DNA of 64,000 bases from Fluviicola sp. (lineage in GTDB: Bacteria > Bacteroidota > Bacteroidia > Flavobacteriales_D > Crocinitomicaceae): assembly GCF_029266855.1 (NCBI RefSeq), contig NZ_JAQSWB010000004.1, positions 186,001 through 250,000 of the forward strand, in the 5' to 3' direction. Within the stretch, counting starts at the first letter, position 1. The number at the start of each line of letters is the position of its first letter. Shown here one piece after another: positions 1 to 8,303 of this stretch. Below the pieces are notes generated by a model. That model was not told the origin of the DNA. It saw only the letters and a list, made by a program, of their open reading frames with translations, and searched no databases. Both the position numbers and the translations under genes were made by a program.

Positions 1-686
1 TTTGTAATAACCCCGACAGGAATTCCCTTCGGATAGATTCCGGATCCCCCGCGGGTAATTACTTTCGTGAATTTTTTAATGGAAATGTCGTTTGAGATTC
101 CTGAAATCTGGCAAATCTTCGGGTTGATACCGTCCCATTTCAATAATCCGAAAGCACCGCCGTCACGCATACTTACATCCACGTTAATATTTTTGGAAAG
201 AATGGTTTTAACCACTGAATAAGATTCCCCGACCAAGTGAACGATCCCGACAACACCTTTAGAGGATATAACCCCCCAGCCTTTCCGAATTCCATGATTT
301 TTACCGATATCAATTGTCATGTAGTTATTGCGTTTATCATACGTGTTATTGATAACTGCAGCAGCCATGTACAAATATTGCTGACGATAATTCGTATCCT
401 CTATCTGAATGAGTTCCCGGTCAATTTTATAGTTGGAAATCTTTAACTTTTCTCTAAGGCGCGCATTTTCCCACTCCAGCTTTCTGTTGGTTCCCTCCAG
501 GTTGAAATGCTTGGTAAATGAATTTCTGACTTCAAAAAGTCCGCCATTGATTCTCGAAGCACTTGAAAAAACCTGAAGACGCGCAAAATCAGAGTATTGG
601 ACATAGGCCGATAGTGCTACAATTTGCAGTAACACAAAGACCAAAAAGATCTGAAATCGTTTGAAAAAAGCAATCAGATTGCGCAT
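1..686 (-). CDS. mreC: Rod shape-determining protein MreC (3' end beyond the window)
   Basis: Reading back from an ATG at 684-686, the minus strand stays open to the window edge for about 228 codons. The protein begins with a short basic stretch (MRNLIAFFKRF) and one membrane segment at about residues 10-30. A charged helical, coiled-coil-like part follows (about 65-95), then a beta-rich periplasmic region with the MreC-typical runs 'IGKNHGIRKGWGVI' and 'GVVGIVHLVG'. MreC is a bitopic inner-membrane protein that links MreB filaments and MreD to the peptidoglycan-synthesis machinery in rod-shaped cells. The C-terminal part lies outside the window, where mreD would be expected. Seen: topology and motifs. 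Inferred: the exact symbol. Confidence 0.88.
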   Translation of the reverse strand, partial: MRNLIAFFKRFQIFLVFVLLQIVALSAYVQYSDFARLQVFSSASRINGGLFEVRNSFTKHFNLEGTNRKLEWENARLREKLKISNYKIDRELIQIEDTNYRQQYLYMAAAVINNTYDKRNNYMTIDIGKNHGIRKGWGVISSKGVVGIVHLVGESYSVVKTILSKNINVDVSMRDGGAFGLLKWDGINPKICQISGISNDISIKKFTKVITRGGSGIYPKGIPVGVIT

Positions 687-751
687 GTCACAAAATTAGT
701 TAGATAAACGATTTTCCGAGAGATGAAATGAATTTTTATTTGACAATGTAA

Positions 752-1492
752 TTAAAAAATTGAAAGTGATACCCCAAAAGCTAATGCATTGATTTTATCA
801 CTCTTATCCCCCTTAAATTGAGGAGCCAATGTGTAATCTGCAAACAAAGCCCAATTTCGAATACCGATACGCATATGAACGCCATAAACCAAAGGATTTC
901 TATCCGGTAAACCGGTATCTTTTCTTCCCTTGTATTTGCCCTCGGGCCATACTTTTTGGAAAGTCTGGAGTCTGTAACCCACGGAACCGCCGAGATGCAT
1001 TTTGAAATGCTGCCATTTGCGGCTTCGGAATCTGAATTCTATTGGGATTGCCAAAATATGATTCCCGAAAGTGTTTTTACGGTAATCTGCATAACTTGAA
1101 TCTGCATAATAGCGGGTATAAGAATTGGTGCTATCCGCAAAGAATAATCCTTTCGGGCCGGTTTTTTGATATTTATATGCTAATCCAATTCCGAGAGAAA
1201 CCGTATTCCCGTTCGTGATGGGAATGTCCCACATGGTATTGATGTTGCACCCGAAAGATCTCCATGGGTTTGACTGAATACCACCGGATTTTAATAATTG
1301 GTTATAAGTTACGTCGAGAATAAGGCGGTCGTATTTTCTCAATTTACCGGGTCTTGCCGGTCTCCAGCCTGTATTATACCAAAAAATTCCGGGGCGGTGC
1401 CGGGAAACAAGAATAGAATCCTTCCCGATGGGCTGTGCCGATCCGTGAAAAGATATCAGGAGAAAGACTGCTAATAATTTAAGAAATTTCAT
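752..1492 (-). CDS. Secreted outer-membrane beta-barrel protein, function unknown
   Basis: I chose the ATG at 1490-1492, giving about 246 residues, because it puts a clean signal peptide (MKFLKLLAVFLLISFHGSAQ) at the N-terminus. An ATG 33 bases upstream would add a polar leader. The mature part has alternating hydrophobic and aromatic strands and ends in 'LAFGVSLSIF', a terminal-Phe beta-signal typical of outer-membrane barrels. Its start overlaps the 3' end of galE by 14 bp, so the two are probably translated together. No enzymatic motif is visible. A small porin-like or adhesion barrel is likely; the substrate is unknown. Confidence 0.7.
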   Translation of the reverse strand: MKFLKLLAVFLLISFHGSAQPIGKDSILVSRHRPGIFWYNTGWRPARPGKLRKYDRLILDVTYNQLLKSGGIQSNPWRSFGCNINTMWDIPITNGNTVSLGIGLAYKYQKTGPKGLFFADSTNSYTRYYADSSYADYRKNTFGNHILAIPIEFRFRSRKWQHFKMHLGGSVGYRLQTFQKVWPEGKYKGRKDTGLPDRNPLVYGVHMRIGIRNWALFADYTLAPQFKGDKSDKINALAFGVSLSIF

Positions 1493-2504
1493 TTTCCAAG
1501 CGATATTGTTCCCATTTCCAGGCATCTAAAATAGCATCTTCGATGGTTCTTTCGGCATTCCAGTTTAAAAATTTCTTTGCTTTTGAAACATCTGCAAATA
1601 AAGCGTCTACATCACCGGGTCTTCTGGGTCCGAACTGATAATTCACCGGCTTCCCGGTAATCTTTTCAAATAAGCGGACTAATTCAAGAACAGAAGTTCC
1701 TTTTCCAGTACCTAAATTAAATACATCAAAATTGGAATTGAAGGAATGAGATAATGCTCTTACATGCGCCTTTGCAACATCCGTCACATGAATATAATCT
1801 CTCACACATGTTCCGTCCGGGGTATCGTAATCCTTTCCAAAGATGGTCAGTTCCTTTCTTAACCCGGCAACTGTTTGTGTGATATAAGGGAGTACATTAT
1901 TCGGTGGTCCGAGTGGCAGTTCACCCAGTTTTCCGCTTGGGTGTGCTCCGATCGGATTGAAATAGCGTAAAAAGATCGGTCGCAGATCACTCTTGCCGGC
2001 AATGTCTGCCAGCATTTGTTCTCCCATCCATTTAGTCCATCCATAAGGAGAATTCGGTTTCCCTACCGACATTTGTTCTGTTAGCGGCTCCAGGCTGTTT
2101 TCCACACCATAAACCGTACACGAAGAAGAGAAAACGATCTTATTTACGCGGAACTCTTCCATACATCCCAATAAATTGATAAGCGCAACCAGGTTGTTAT
2201 CGTAATAATGTAAAGGTTTTTCCACCGATTCTGCAACTGCTTTAAATGCTGCAAAATGAATCACCCCGCTTAGTTGATGTTTTGTGAAAATCGACTTCAA
2301 AAATACTTTATCACGCATATCACCCTGGTAAAAGATGCACTTCTTTCCGGTAATTAAACTGATCTGCCTGATAATTGATGAACTTGAATTGGAATAATTG
2401 TCTAAAACAATGGGGGTATAACCCAATTCAACTAACTCTACAATGGTATGCGAACCGATAAAACCCGTTCCGCCGGTAACAAGAATTTCTTTGTTTTCAA
2501 TCAT
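1479..2504 (-). CDS. galE: UDP-glucose 4-epimerase
   Basis: 341 residues, normal for GalE. It interconverts UDP-glucose and UDP-galactose in the cytoplasm, feeding galactose into polysaccharide or LPS synthesis. The Rossmann NAD-binding motif GGTGFIGS is at residues 11-18, and the catalytic pair of the extended SDR family is Y154-x3-K158 (SPYGWTK), preceded by the SSS motif near 126-128. The 'GTGKGTSVLELV' and 'RRPGDVDALFAD' stretches are the usual C-terminal UDP-sugar-binding signatures. It lies downstream of a flippase and a methyltransferase in the same direction, which fits a surface-sugar role. Confidence 0.95.
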   Translation of the reverse strand: MIENKEILVTGGTGFIGSHTIVELVELGYTPIVLDNYSNSSSSIIRQISLITGKKCIFYQGDMRDKVFLKSIFTKHQLSGVIHFAAFKAVAESVEKPLHYYDNNLVALINLLGCMEEFRVNKIVFSSSCTVYGVENSLEPLTEQMSVGKPNSPYGWTKWMGEQMLADIAGKSDLRPIFLRYFNPIGAHPSGKLGELPLGPPNNVLPYITQTVAGLRKELTIFGKDYDTPDGTCVRDYIHVTDVAKAHVRALSHSFNSNFDVFNLGTGKGTSVLELVRLFEKITGKPVNYQFGPRRPGDVDALFADVSKAKKFLNWNAERTIEDAILDAWKWEQYRLENEIS

Positions 2505-2538
2505 GCAGTGTAAAGATAAGAAAAAGCGATAGCTTTTG

Positions 2539-2716
2539 AAGACTGAGTCACAACAAACGTTAGTGCGGCAGTGACGAGGGATAAAGCGATAGTCCGCCGC
2601 GGTGGAAAGACTGAGTCACAACAAACGTTGCGCCTACGCTGATCGCATGTCGCCAATAGCTTTAGCGATGGCACAAGCTACTGCGTAAGCGTTAGTGCGG
2701 CAGTGACGAGGGATAA
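2539..2716. repeat. Interleaved direct repeats between flippase gene and galE
   Basis: Two direct repeats alternate. A 23-base unit ending in CTGAGTCACAACAAACGTT lies at 2539-2561 and 2607-2629. A 27-base unit containing TTAGTGCGGCAGTGACGAGG lies at 2558-2584 and 2690-2716. The first copies overlap by four bases. The part between contains CCGCCGCGG, related to a palindrome at 60928, and GCGTAAGCGTT, which recurs inverted at 8201-8211. No gene is seen here. The mosaic form suggests dispersed extragenic repeats that accumulated by duplication. Confidence 0.75.
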
Positions 2717-2756
2717 GTGATTCTCCTTATTGCCACCTCAGATAGCTTTTCTAATG

Positions 2757-4205
2757 TTATGCCTTTTCTCCCTTACTATTCAGCATTTTGAGTACCTGAA
2801 CCAAATCAATGATCTTCAGGCCAAAAACAAGGACGATCCAAAGTGTCCCGATTCCTAAAGCGTAATATAATTGATTCCACTTAAATTTGATTTCCAGGAA
2901 CATCGCCACAAGCATGAATATGCTTAAGACCATCAGCTTTAACCAGGTATTTGTTGCCAAACGGTGTTTCATTTTGTAACGGACAACCAAGTATTGGAGA
3001 ATTCCCAATGTTGATTGGGCCACTAAAGAAGCAATCGCTGCGCCCACTGCACCGAAGAACGGAATTAACAGCACATTCAGAACCGACATGGTGATCAGGG
3101 AAAGAAAAGCAATCTGATTCAGGATCCGGAGTGACCCGTTGGCAGTAAGCAGGGTTCCGAAAACGACCGTAAAGCACATCGGAATAAAGGTAATGGAATG
3201 GAAGATCCAGGCATTGTAGGAATACCAATTGGCATCGTCGTACAACTTATCAAATAAGAATTCTTTAATTCCGATAGTTAGTGTGATCATCAAAACCCCT
3301 CCGGAAAACAAAATATTTAGAGCACTGGTCATAATTCCGGTTGTTGAGCCATTGTCTTTCAGTACACGTGAAAAGACAGGCAGCAAAATACTTCCGAACA
3401 GCACCGCAAACATCCAGCATGCATCGAGTAATCTGAAGCTTTGCGTATAATATGACACCTGAAAAGTTCCTTCGGGATGCAATTTTTCTAAAAACACGGC
3501 GTCTAAACGCGATGTGAGCATCATGATGATCACCAGGATCGCATAGGGGTAGGATTGCCTGAAAATAGCTTTAAAAAAATCAGAATCCCAGTGCAATCTG
3601 GGCAATGCCACGATACGCAAATAAATGATGGTTGCTACAATTAATGAAATGCTTGAAGATCCCACAAAAATGATGGTGAACCATTGCAAGGTCACAGGCT
3701 CTACAAATGTAGTATAGATCAAAATACTTCCGAAAACGAAGTAAACCGATCTTTCAACAACGGATAAAACTGCGTCCAATCCGAATTTCAATAAACCGCC
3801 TGTATAAGCCCTCACATAATTTACGGTTATGATACTTACTTGGTGCATGATCAATAAACCAAGTACCCACAACCATTCGACTGAAAATCTCAGGATAAAG
3901 AACAGGGAAACAGTCCAGACAATATAAACCAGTACTAAGATGAGACGGAAAGTAAATAAGCGATTGCTGTATTTATGGATCATGTGCGGATGTTGTGCGA
4001 TCATCCGGGTCATGAAATTGGTGATTCCCATATCCAGCAGCATGGAGAATAAGAAAGTGAAATTGAGCATGGTTTGAAAAATGCCGTACGAATCGAGACC
4101 CAATTCGTTTTGCATTTTAATATCCACCATGAAAATGGTAGCGGGTTTAACCAGTAAATTCAACAACAGCGTAATGCCTAATCCTCTTAAAAACAGTTTT
4201 TGCAT
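2757..4205 (-). CDS. Polysaccharide (lipid-linked sugar) flippase of the Wzx/MATE-like superfamily
   Basis: 482 residues with about 12-14 hydrophobic segments along the whole chain and short polar loops. The N-terminus (LLVKPATIFMVDIKMQNELG...YGIF) matches the polysaccharide_synt/MurJ-like exporter layout, in which the first helices carry charged residues facing a central cavity. Proteins of this family flip undecaprenyl-linked oligosaccharide from the cytoplasmic to the periplasmic face of the inner membrane. The gene starts 9 bases after the FkbM methyltransferase stop codon, so the two form an operon. The substrate cannot be read from sequence. Confidence 0.82.
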   Translation of the reverse strand: MQKLFLRGLGITLLLNLLVKPATIFMVDIKMQNELGLDSYGIFQTMLNFTFLFSMLLDMGITNFMTRMIAQHPHMIHKYSNRLFTFRLILVLVYIVWTVSLFFILRFSVEWLWVLGLLIMHQVSIITVNYVRAYTGGLLKFGLDAVLSVVERSVYFVFGSILIYTTFVEPVTLQWFTIIFVGSSSISLIVATIIYLRIVALPRLHWDSDFFKAIFRQSYPYAILVIIMMLTSRLDAVFLEKLHPEGTFQVSYYTQSFRLLDACWMFAVLFGSILLPVFSRVLKDNGSTTGIMTSALNILFSGGVLMITLTIGIKEFLFDKLYDDANWYSYNAWIFHSITFIPMCFTVVFGTLLTANGSLRILNQIAFLSLITMSVLNVLLIPFFGAVGAAIASLVAQSTLGILQYLVVRYKMKHRLATNTWLKLMVLSIFMLVAMFLEIKFKWNQLYYALGIGTLWIVLVFGLKIIDLVQVLKMLNSKGEKA

Positions 4206-4214
4206 TAGCGGTAG

Positions 4215-4949
4215 TTATTCTGCGATGAAAATAAAGTTTTGTGTGTGATGTTTAGAAGAATCAAACGGAACGATCTGGTTGTTCTCTCCTACAAAAATAG
4301 AATAACTGAATGATTTCAAATACTCGAAACACTTAGCCCTGTTCTCATTGTTCCAAAGCTCGGCATAAATGATCGGTTTATTGGATGTAATGATACGGCT
4401 TGCTCCTTTTAAAGCAAAATACTCGAAATTCTCAATATCGATTTTAATTGCCTGAACCGGCTGACCGTTTAATATATTGTCCAATTTGTCCAATTTCACA
4501 TCCACTTCTTTCCCCTCATTCCATTCCGTAATGGTTTCGTGTTTGATGTGACTCAAACCTTGCATCACTGTTTGACCATTTACCGGAAGCACCATTTTAG
4601 CGGTTCCCGATTCGTCGCCCAATGCAATTTCATGGATTTTAGTTGTTTTTAGTTTGAATTTCGCGATAATCCGTTTTAAGACGCTCACGTTTGCCGGCAT
4701 GGGTTCAAAGGCGTGAATGGTTGTATTGGGAAGTTTATTGGCCAAATGCACGGTCATAATTCCCAGATTCGCACCAATATCCAGGACATCTCCTTTACCG
4801 TCTTTCAATAATGATAAGAAGGTGAAGAAATCGTTTTCCTTTTTGTCCGAACGAAGTGTTTTGATTTTATACAGCGCAAAGACATACAGATAGGTATTTA
4901 GACCCAATAATTTCTGTAAAATATATTTAACGCTATTCTTCATTTTCAA
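4215..4949 (-). CDS. FkbM-family SAM-dependent methyltransferase
   Basis: 244 residues. The SAM-binding loop 'VLDIGANLGIMTV' spans residues 55-67, and the acidic residue ending strand beta-2 is E82 in 'AFEPMPANVSVL', as is usual in FkbM enzymes. Later blocks 'IKIDIENFEYFALKGA' and 'PIIYAEL' are also characteristic. These enzymes O-methylate sugars or polyketides and often sit in surface-glycan clusters. It is the first gene of a minus-strand unit with the flippase. The start could be residue 1 or the ATG two codons later; both leave the domain intact. Confidence 0.85.
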   Translation of the reverse strand: MKMKNSVKYILQKLLGLNTYLYVFALYKIKTLRSDKKENDFFTFLSLLKDGKGDVLDIGANLGIMTVHLANKLPNTTIHAFEPMPANVSVLKRIIAKFKLKTTKIHEIALGDESGTAKMVLPVNGQTVMQGLSHIKHETITEWNEGKEVDVKLDKLDNILNGQPVQAIKIDIENFEYFALKGASRIITSNKPIIYAELWNNENRAKCFEYLKSFSYSIFVGENNQIVPFDSSKHHTQNFIFIAE

Positions 4950-5139
4950 TAAGATGCCGCGAAGTTAGGAAAAGTTGGAAAGAAGGCGGCTTATTATTTT
5001 GGATATTTTGGATAAATGTGGTTGAGATCCTTACATCGAGGGTAAACTAAAACAATGAAGCCGGGGTATTTTAGCCTTTCACAAACCAATCCGGAAGTTA
5101 AAAGTACTGTTTTTAGAATAAAACAAATTTGAGCTTAAG

Positions 5140-5215
5140 AACTCTTCGCGACCTTCTTTCTTTGCGGTTACTTTTTTATTTTTCACCGCAAAGATGCAAA
5201 GAACGCAAAGTAGTT
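5140..5215. repeat. Inverted pair of ACCGCAAAG-type extragenic elements
   Basis: The 282-base gap between the divergent FkbM and glycosyltransferase genes carries a plus-strand copy, TTTTTCACCGCAAAGAT at 5179-5195 followed by GCAAAG-AACGCAAAG. A minus-strand copy (CTTTGCGGTT at 5160-5169, running back to about 5140) faces away from it. The nine-base arms CTTTGCGGT and ACCGCAAAG can form a hairpin over about 15 bases. The same element occurs at 8182-8303. Such repeats are common in Bacteroidota genomes. No promoter of the TAnnTTTG type was found in the gap. Confidence 0.65.
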
Positions 5216-5231
5216 TGTAACTTCGGAACCG

Positions 5232-6374
5232 ATGCGCATCGGAATAAACACACGGTTTTTATTGTCTTCCAAAATGGAAGGTTTCGGCTGGTACACTTAT
5301 GAAGTGGTAAAACGCATGGTGGAAGCACACCCGGAACATGAATTCGTGTTCTTCTTCGACCGTCCTTTCGATCCGAAATTTATTTTTGCAAAAAATGTAA
5401 CTCCGGTTGTGTTGTTTCCTCCTGCCCGACATCCGATTCTCTTTGTCTGGTGGTTCGAGTATTCCATCAAAAGAGCATTGAAAAAATACCGGATTGATGT
5501 TTTCTATTCACCGGACGGATATTTGTCTTTGAGGTCACCGGTTCCGCAGCTTGGCGTGATCCATGATCTGAACTTCGAACACCATCCGGAGGATATTCCG
5601 GCAAGTCCTTTAAGATATTTACGCAAATACTTTCCGAAGTTTGCGAAAAAGGCTGCGCATATCCTGACAGTTTCCGAATATTCCAAACAAGACATTGTTC
5701 AATCTTACGGGATTTCACCCTCGAAAATAACCGTAGCCTGGAATGGTGCTTCCGAATCATTTTTGCCCTTAGAAGCTGAAGAGATTCAAACTGTCAGAAT
5801 AGAAAAAACAAGCGGCCGACCTTATTTCATTTTCGTTGGAGCAATTCATCCGAGAAAAAATGTGGGACGTCTCATTGAAGCATTCGGCAAGTTTGCACAG
5901 GTCAATCCGGATATCGATCTGTTGATTGTCGGTGAAAGTTTGTGGGCAAATAAGGCTTCTTCCATTCCGGAAGTTTCAGAAGAATTGAAAAAACGCATTT
6001 TATTTTCCGGTCATGTTTCCCTGGCAGAATTAAATAAGCTGATGGGGGCAGCTTTTGCGCTGACATACATTCCTTATTTTGAAGGATTTGGAATTCCATT
6101 GGTAGAAGCCATGCGCTGCGGTTTGCCGATCATAGCCGGAAATTTAACCTGTCTGCCGGAAGTAGCAGGTGAAGCCGCAATCTATGTCAATCCCTTCGAT
6201 ATAGAAGAAGTTTCAAAAGCAATGATATACCTTGCTTCAGACGAGCAAAAACAAGCAGAATTAGCACAAAAAAGCCTTAAGCGGGCAGCTTTATTTTCCT
6301 GGAACCATACTGCAGAAGCTACCTGGAACGTTCTTACTGAAACAGGTAAGCTAAACCATGGCAAAACGATTTAA
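5232..6374 (+). CDS. Glycosyltransferase of family 4 (GT-B fold)
   Basis: 380 residues. The N-terminal half is a GT-B acceptor domain ('GINTRFLLSSKMEGFGWYTYEV'). The C-terminal half holds the nucleotide-sugar domain, with 'FVGAIHPRKNVGRLIEAF' near 202-219 and the EX7E motif E284-GFGIPLV-E292 that binds the donor. Such retaining enzymes transfer a hexose or deoxyhexose from a nucleotide sugar onto a lipid-linked glycan at the cytoplasmic membrane. With the neighbouring flippase and FkbM enzyme it marks a surface-polysaccharide locus. Donor and acceptor are unknown. Confidence 0.9.
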   Translation: MRIGINTRFLLSSKMEGFGWYTYEVVKRMVEAHPEHEFVFFFDRPFDPKFIFAKNVTPVVLFPPARHPILFVWWFEYSIKRALKKYRIDVFYSPDGYLSLRSPVPQLGVIHDLNFEHHPEDIPASPLRYLRKYFPKFAKKAAHILTVSEYSKQDIVQSYGISPSKITVAWNGASESFLPLEAEEIQTVRIEKTSGRPYFIFVGAIHPRKNVGRLIEAFGKFAQVNPDIDLLIVGESLWANKASSIPEVSEELKKRILFSGHVSLAELNKLMGAAFALTYIPYFEGFGIPLVEAMRCGLPIIAGNLTCLPEVAGEAAIYVNPFDIEEVSKAMIYLASDEQKQAELAQKSLKRAALFSWNHTAEATWNVLTETGKLNHGKTI

Positions 6375-6398
6375 AAACAAAACTCAAATCCATTCTTC

Positions 6399-7229
6399 AT
6401 GCAAAAAGGATTGTTTTTTCTGATTTCTTTCTTGTTCATTTCAATTTGCAACTGCCAGGTTGCTGTTCACTTTTTAGACAGAAAGACCTTGATAAAGAAT
6501 CATGTTCGTAAGGCCATTCAGGTGAACAAAACAAATCAAACTTCATCACATGCCGATAGTTCTTATGCTGTTTTCAATGAAAAGGGGCAAGTAATCATCT
6601 CCAACGATTACGATTATCAATATAACCAGGCTTTAGGTGTTTATGAACCCGAAGAAGAAATTGTTTACCGCTATTACGATGAAAATGGAAAACTCGTCGG
6701 GCAGGTAAATTACATTCCAAAAGCCGAAAATCCAATTAAGAATATATTTCTCCATAGTGAAGATACGATTTCAAAAATCACATCACATATGGGCTTTCGT
6801 TCATACACAGAAGGTGAATGTACACTGGATTTGTTTACCTCTACCAAGCCAATAGATACTTCGCAATTCAACCAGGATACCATTTGGATTACAAAATATC
6901 ATGCGAAAGTTCCTGCTTTCCATTGGAGGGAAACTACCTATTACGAAGAAATTAAATTTGATCCCAAAGGAAGAGTTGAAACTTTAGAACGCGTTGAGTT
7001 TGCATTCAAACCTGGCACCTATGAACACAAGGTAAAAACAAGCTATTGCTATGACAAAAATGGAAATTTAATTTCCAGCATCGAAAATCGTTTTGATGAA
7101 AAAGGGAAGCACTATGAGACGGACGAATTCTTCTATTCAGATAATGGATTACTAACTACCGTTCGTCTACAAGACAAAAGAAACCATACTGTCCGGGAAT
7201 ATGAGTTTACTTATGAATACCGGAACTAA
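6399..7229 (+). CDS. Secreted protein with YD/RHS-like beta-hairpin repeats
   Basis: 276 residues, starting with a signal peptide (MQKGLFFLISFLFISICNC) that ends in a Cys-Gln context, so it could be a lipoprotein or a cleaved secreted protein. The body has repeated 'YDENGKLVG', 'YDKNGNLISS' and 'FDEKGKHYE' units about 15-30 residues apart, the form seen in RHS/YD and toxin_YwqK-like antitoxin repeats that build extended beta-sheets. I do not recognise a defined family. It lies 24 bases after the glycosyltransferase and 11 bases before the GH114-like gene, so it probably belongs to the same transcript. Confidence 0.6.
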   Translation: MQKGLFFLISFLFISICNCQVAVHFLDRKTLIKNHVRKAIQVNKTNQTSSHADSSYAVFNEKGQVIISNDYDYQYNQALGVYEPEEEIVYRYYDENGKLVGQVNYIPKAENPIKNIFLHSEDTISKITSHMGFRSYTEGECTLDLFTSTKPIDTSQFNQDTIWITKYHAKVPAFHWRETTYYEEIKFDPKGRVETLERVEFAFKPGTYEHKVKTSYCYDKNGNLISSIENRFDEKGKHYETDEFFYSDNGLLTTVRLQDKRNHTVREYEFTYEYRN

Positions 7230-7240
7230 TTATTGAAGTT

Positions 7241-8179
7241 ATGTCGAAACTATTTCTATTGCTTGTCGGAATGCTGTTCCTTTTTTCTTGCAAAGAGAAG
7301 AAGACCATTAAGGCTGGTGTAAAAATGCAGGATTTCATTATTTCAATCAGTGAATATGCCCGCTCCCAGGATCCGGATTTTATCCTCATTCCTCAAAACG
7401 GTGAAGAAATTCTCTTTACTGATATCGACCCGGAAAAGGGATTAAACACCAATCTGATTCAGGCTATTGACGGCTACGGAGTGGAGGAATTATTCTATAA
7501 TCAGGCTTATACACCCGACGATTACCGATTGGGAATCTTACGAAAAGTCAACTCATCATTAAAAGTGATGGTTGCTGATTATTTAGATGTTGATTCAAAC
7601 GCTCCGAATTCTTTTCAACTGGCCGATGCGAATCAATTTATCGCTTTTCCAAGAAGTACTTCAAACTATGATTATAAAGCCATCCCAAGTACAGTTTATC
7701 ATGAAAACACGAATAATATCCAAACTTTAGCCCAGGCTCAAAACTACCTGTATCTCATTAGTACGGATAATTATTCGGATAAAGCAACATTCCTTAATGC
7801 TATTCAACAAACCAATTTCGATGTGGTGATAATCGATGCGTTTTTTGGAGATGATTTGCTCACCGCAGATGACGTAGCAAGTCTTAAAACCAAATTAAAC
7901 GGCGGACAACGCCTGGTGATTTCCTACATGAACATCGGTTCGGCAGAAAAATACCGCTATTACTGGAAAAAGTCCTGGGGATTGCATCATCCGCTATGGC
8001 TGAAGAAAAAATATGACGGATACAAAGATGAGATCTGGGTGAAATTCTGGAAAGACGAATGGCAGGAAATCATATACGGAAATGACGATTCATACACCAA
8101 AAAACTACTGAATGCCGGTTTTGACGGGGTGTATCTGGATAATGTAGAAGCCTACTATTTCCTCTATCACAAAGATTAG
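7241..8179 (+). CDS. Lipoprotein with GH114-like (endo-alpha-1,4-polygalactosaminidase-type) domain
   Basis: 312 residues. A lipobox (LFLFSC, Cys at residue 17) follows a short hydrophobic stretch, so it should be lipid-anchored. The rest resembles the TM1410/GH114 TIM-barrel: 'FDVVIIDAFFGDD', 'RLVISYMNIGSAEKYRYYW', and near the end 'GFDGVYLDNVEAYYF' with D300 and E303, where family members place conserved acidic residues. GH114 enzymes cut galactosaminoglycan exopolysaccharides. Placed after a glycosyltransferase, it may trim or release the glycan made by this locus; that role is inferred. Confidence 0.72.
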   Translation: MSKLFLLLVGMLFLFSCKEKKTIKAGVKMQDFIISISEYARSQDPDFILIPQNGEEILFTDIDPEKGLNTNLIQAIDGYGVEELFYNQAYTPDDYRLGILRKVNSSLKVMVADYLDVDSNAPNSFQLADANQFIAFPRSTSNYDYKAIPSTVYHENTNNIQTLAQAQNYLYLISTDNYSDKATFLNAIQQTNFDVVIIDAFFGDDLLTADDVASLKTKLNGGQRLVISYMNIGSAEKYRYYWKKSWGLHHPLWLKKKYDGYKDEIWVKFWKDEWQEIIYGNDDSYTKKLLNAGFDGVYLDNVEAYYFLYHKD

Positions 8180-8181
8180 CA

Positions 8182-8303
8182 TTTTTCACCGCAAAGATTG
8201 AACGCTTACGCCGAAGCTACAGCGAAGGAGCAAAGGACGCAAAGAGAGTTCCTTGAACAATGGTCTAATTCTTCGCGCTCTATGCGCCTTCGCGGTTCAT
8301 CTT
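8182..8303. repeat. Convergent pair of ACCGCAAAG-type elements overlapping a gene end
   Basis: TTTTTCACCGCAAAGAT at 8182-8198 is identical to 5179-5195. It is followed after about 30 extra bases by GCAAAGGACGCAAAGAGAG. On the minus strand, AACCGCGAAGGCGCATAGAG (about 8297 back to 8278) is a diverged second copy. The last codons and the stop codon of the acyltransferase gene (M-N-R-E-G-A-stop) lie inside that copy. The extra 30 bases contain GCGTAAGCGTT in inverted form, shared with the 2539-2716 repeat mosaic. The pair lies between convergent genes and may also act as a terminator. Confidence 0.65.

Noticed and set aside
237-446. 69-residue plus-strand frame at the left edge
   Set aside because: It lies wholly antisense to mreC, which has clear family features.
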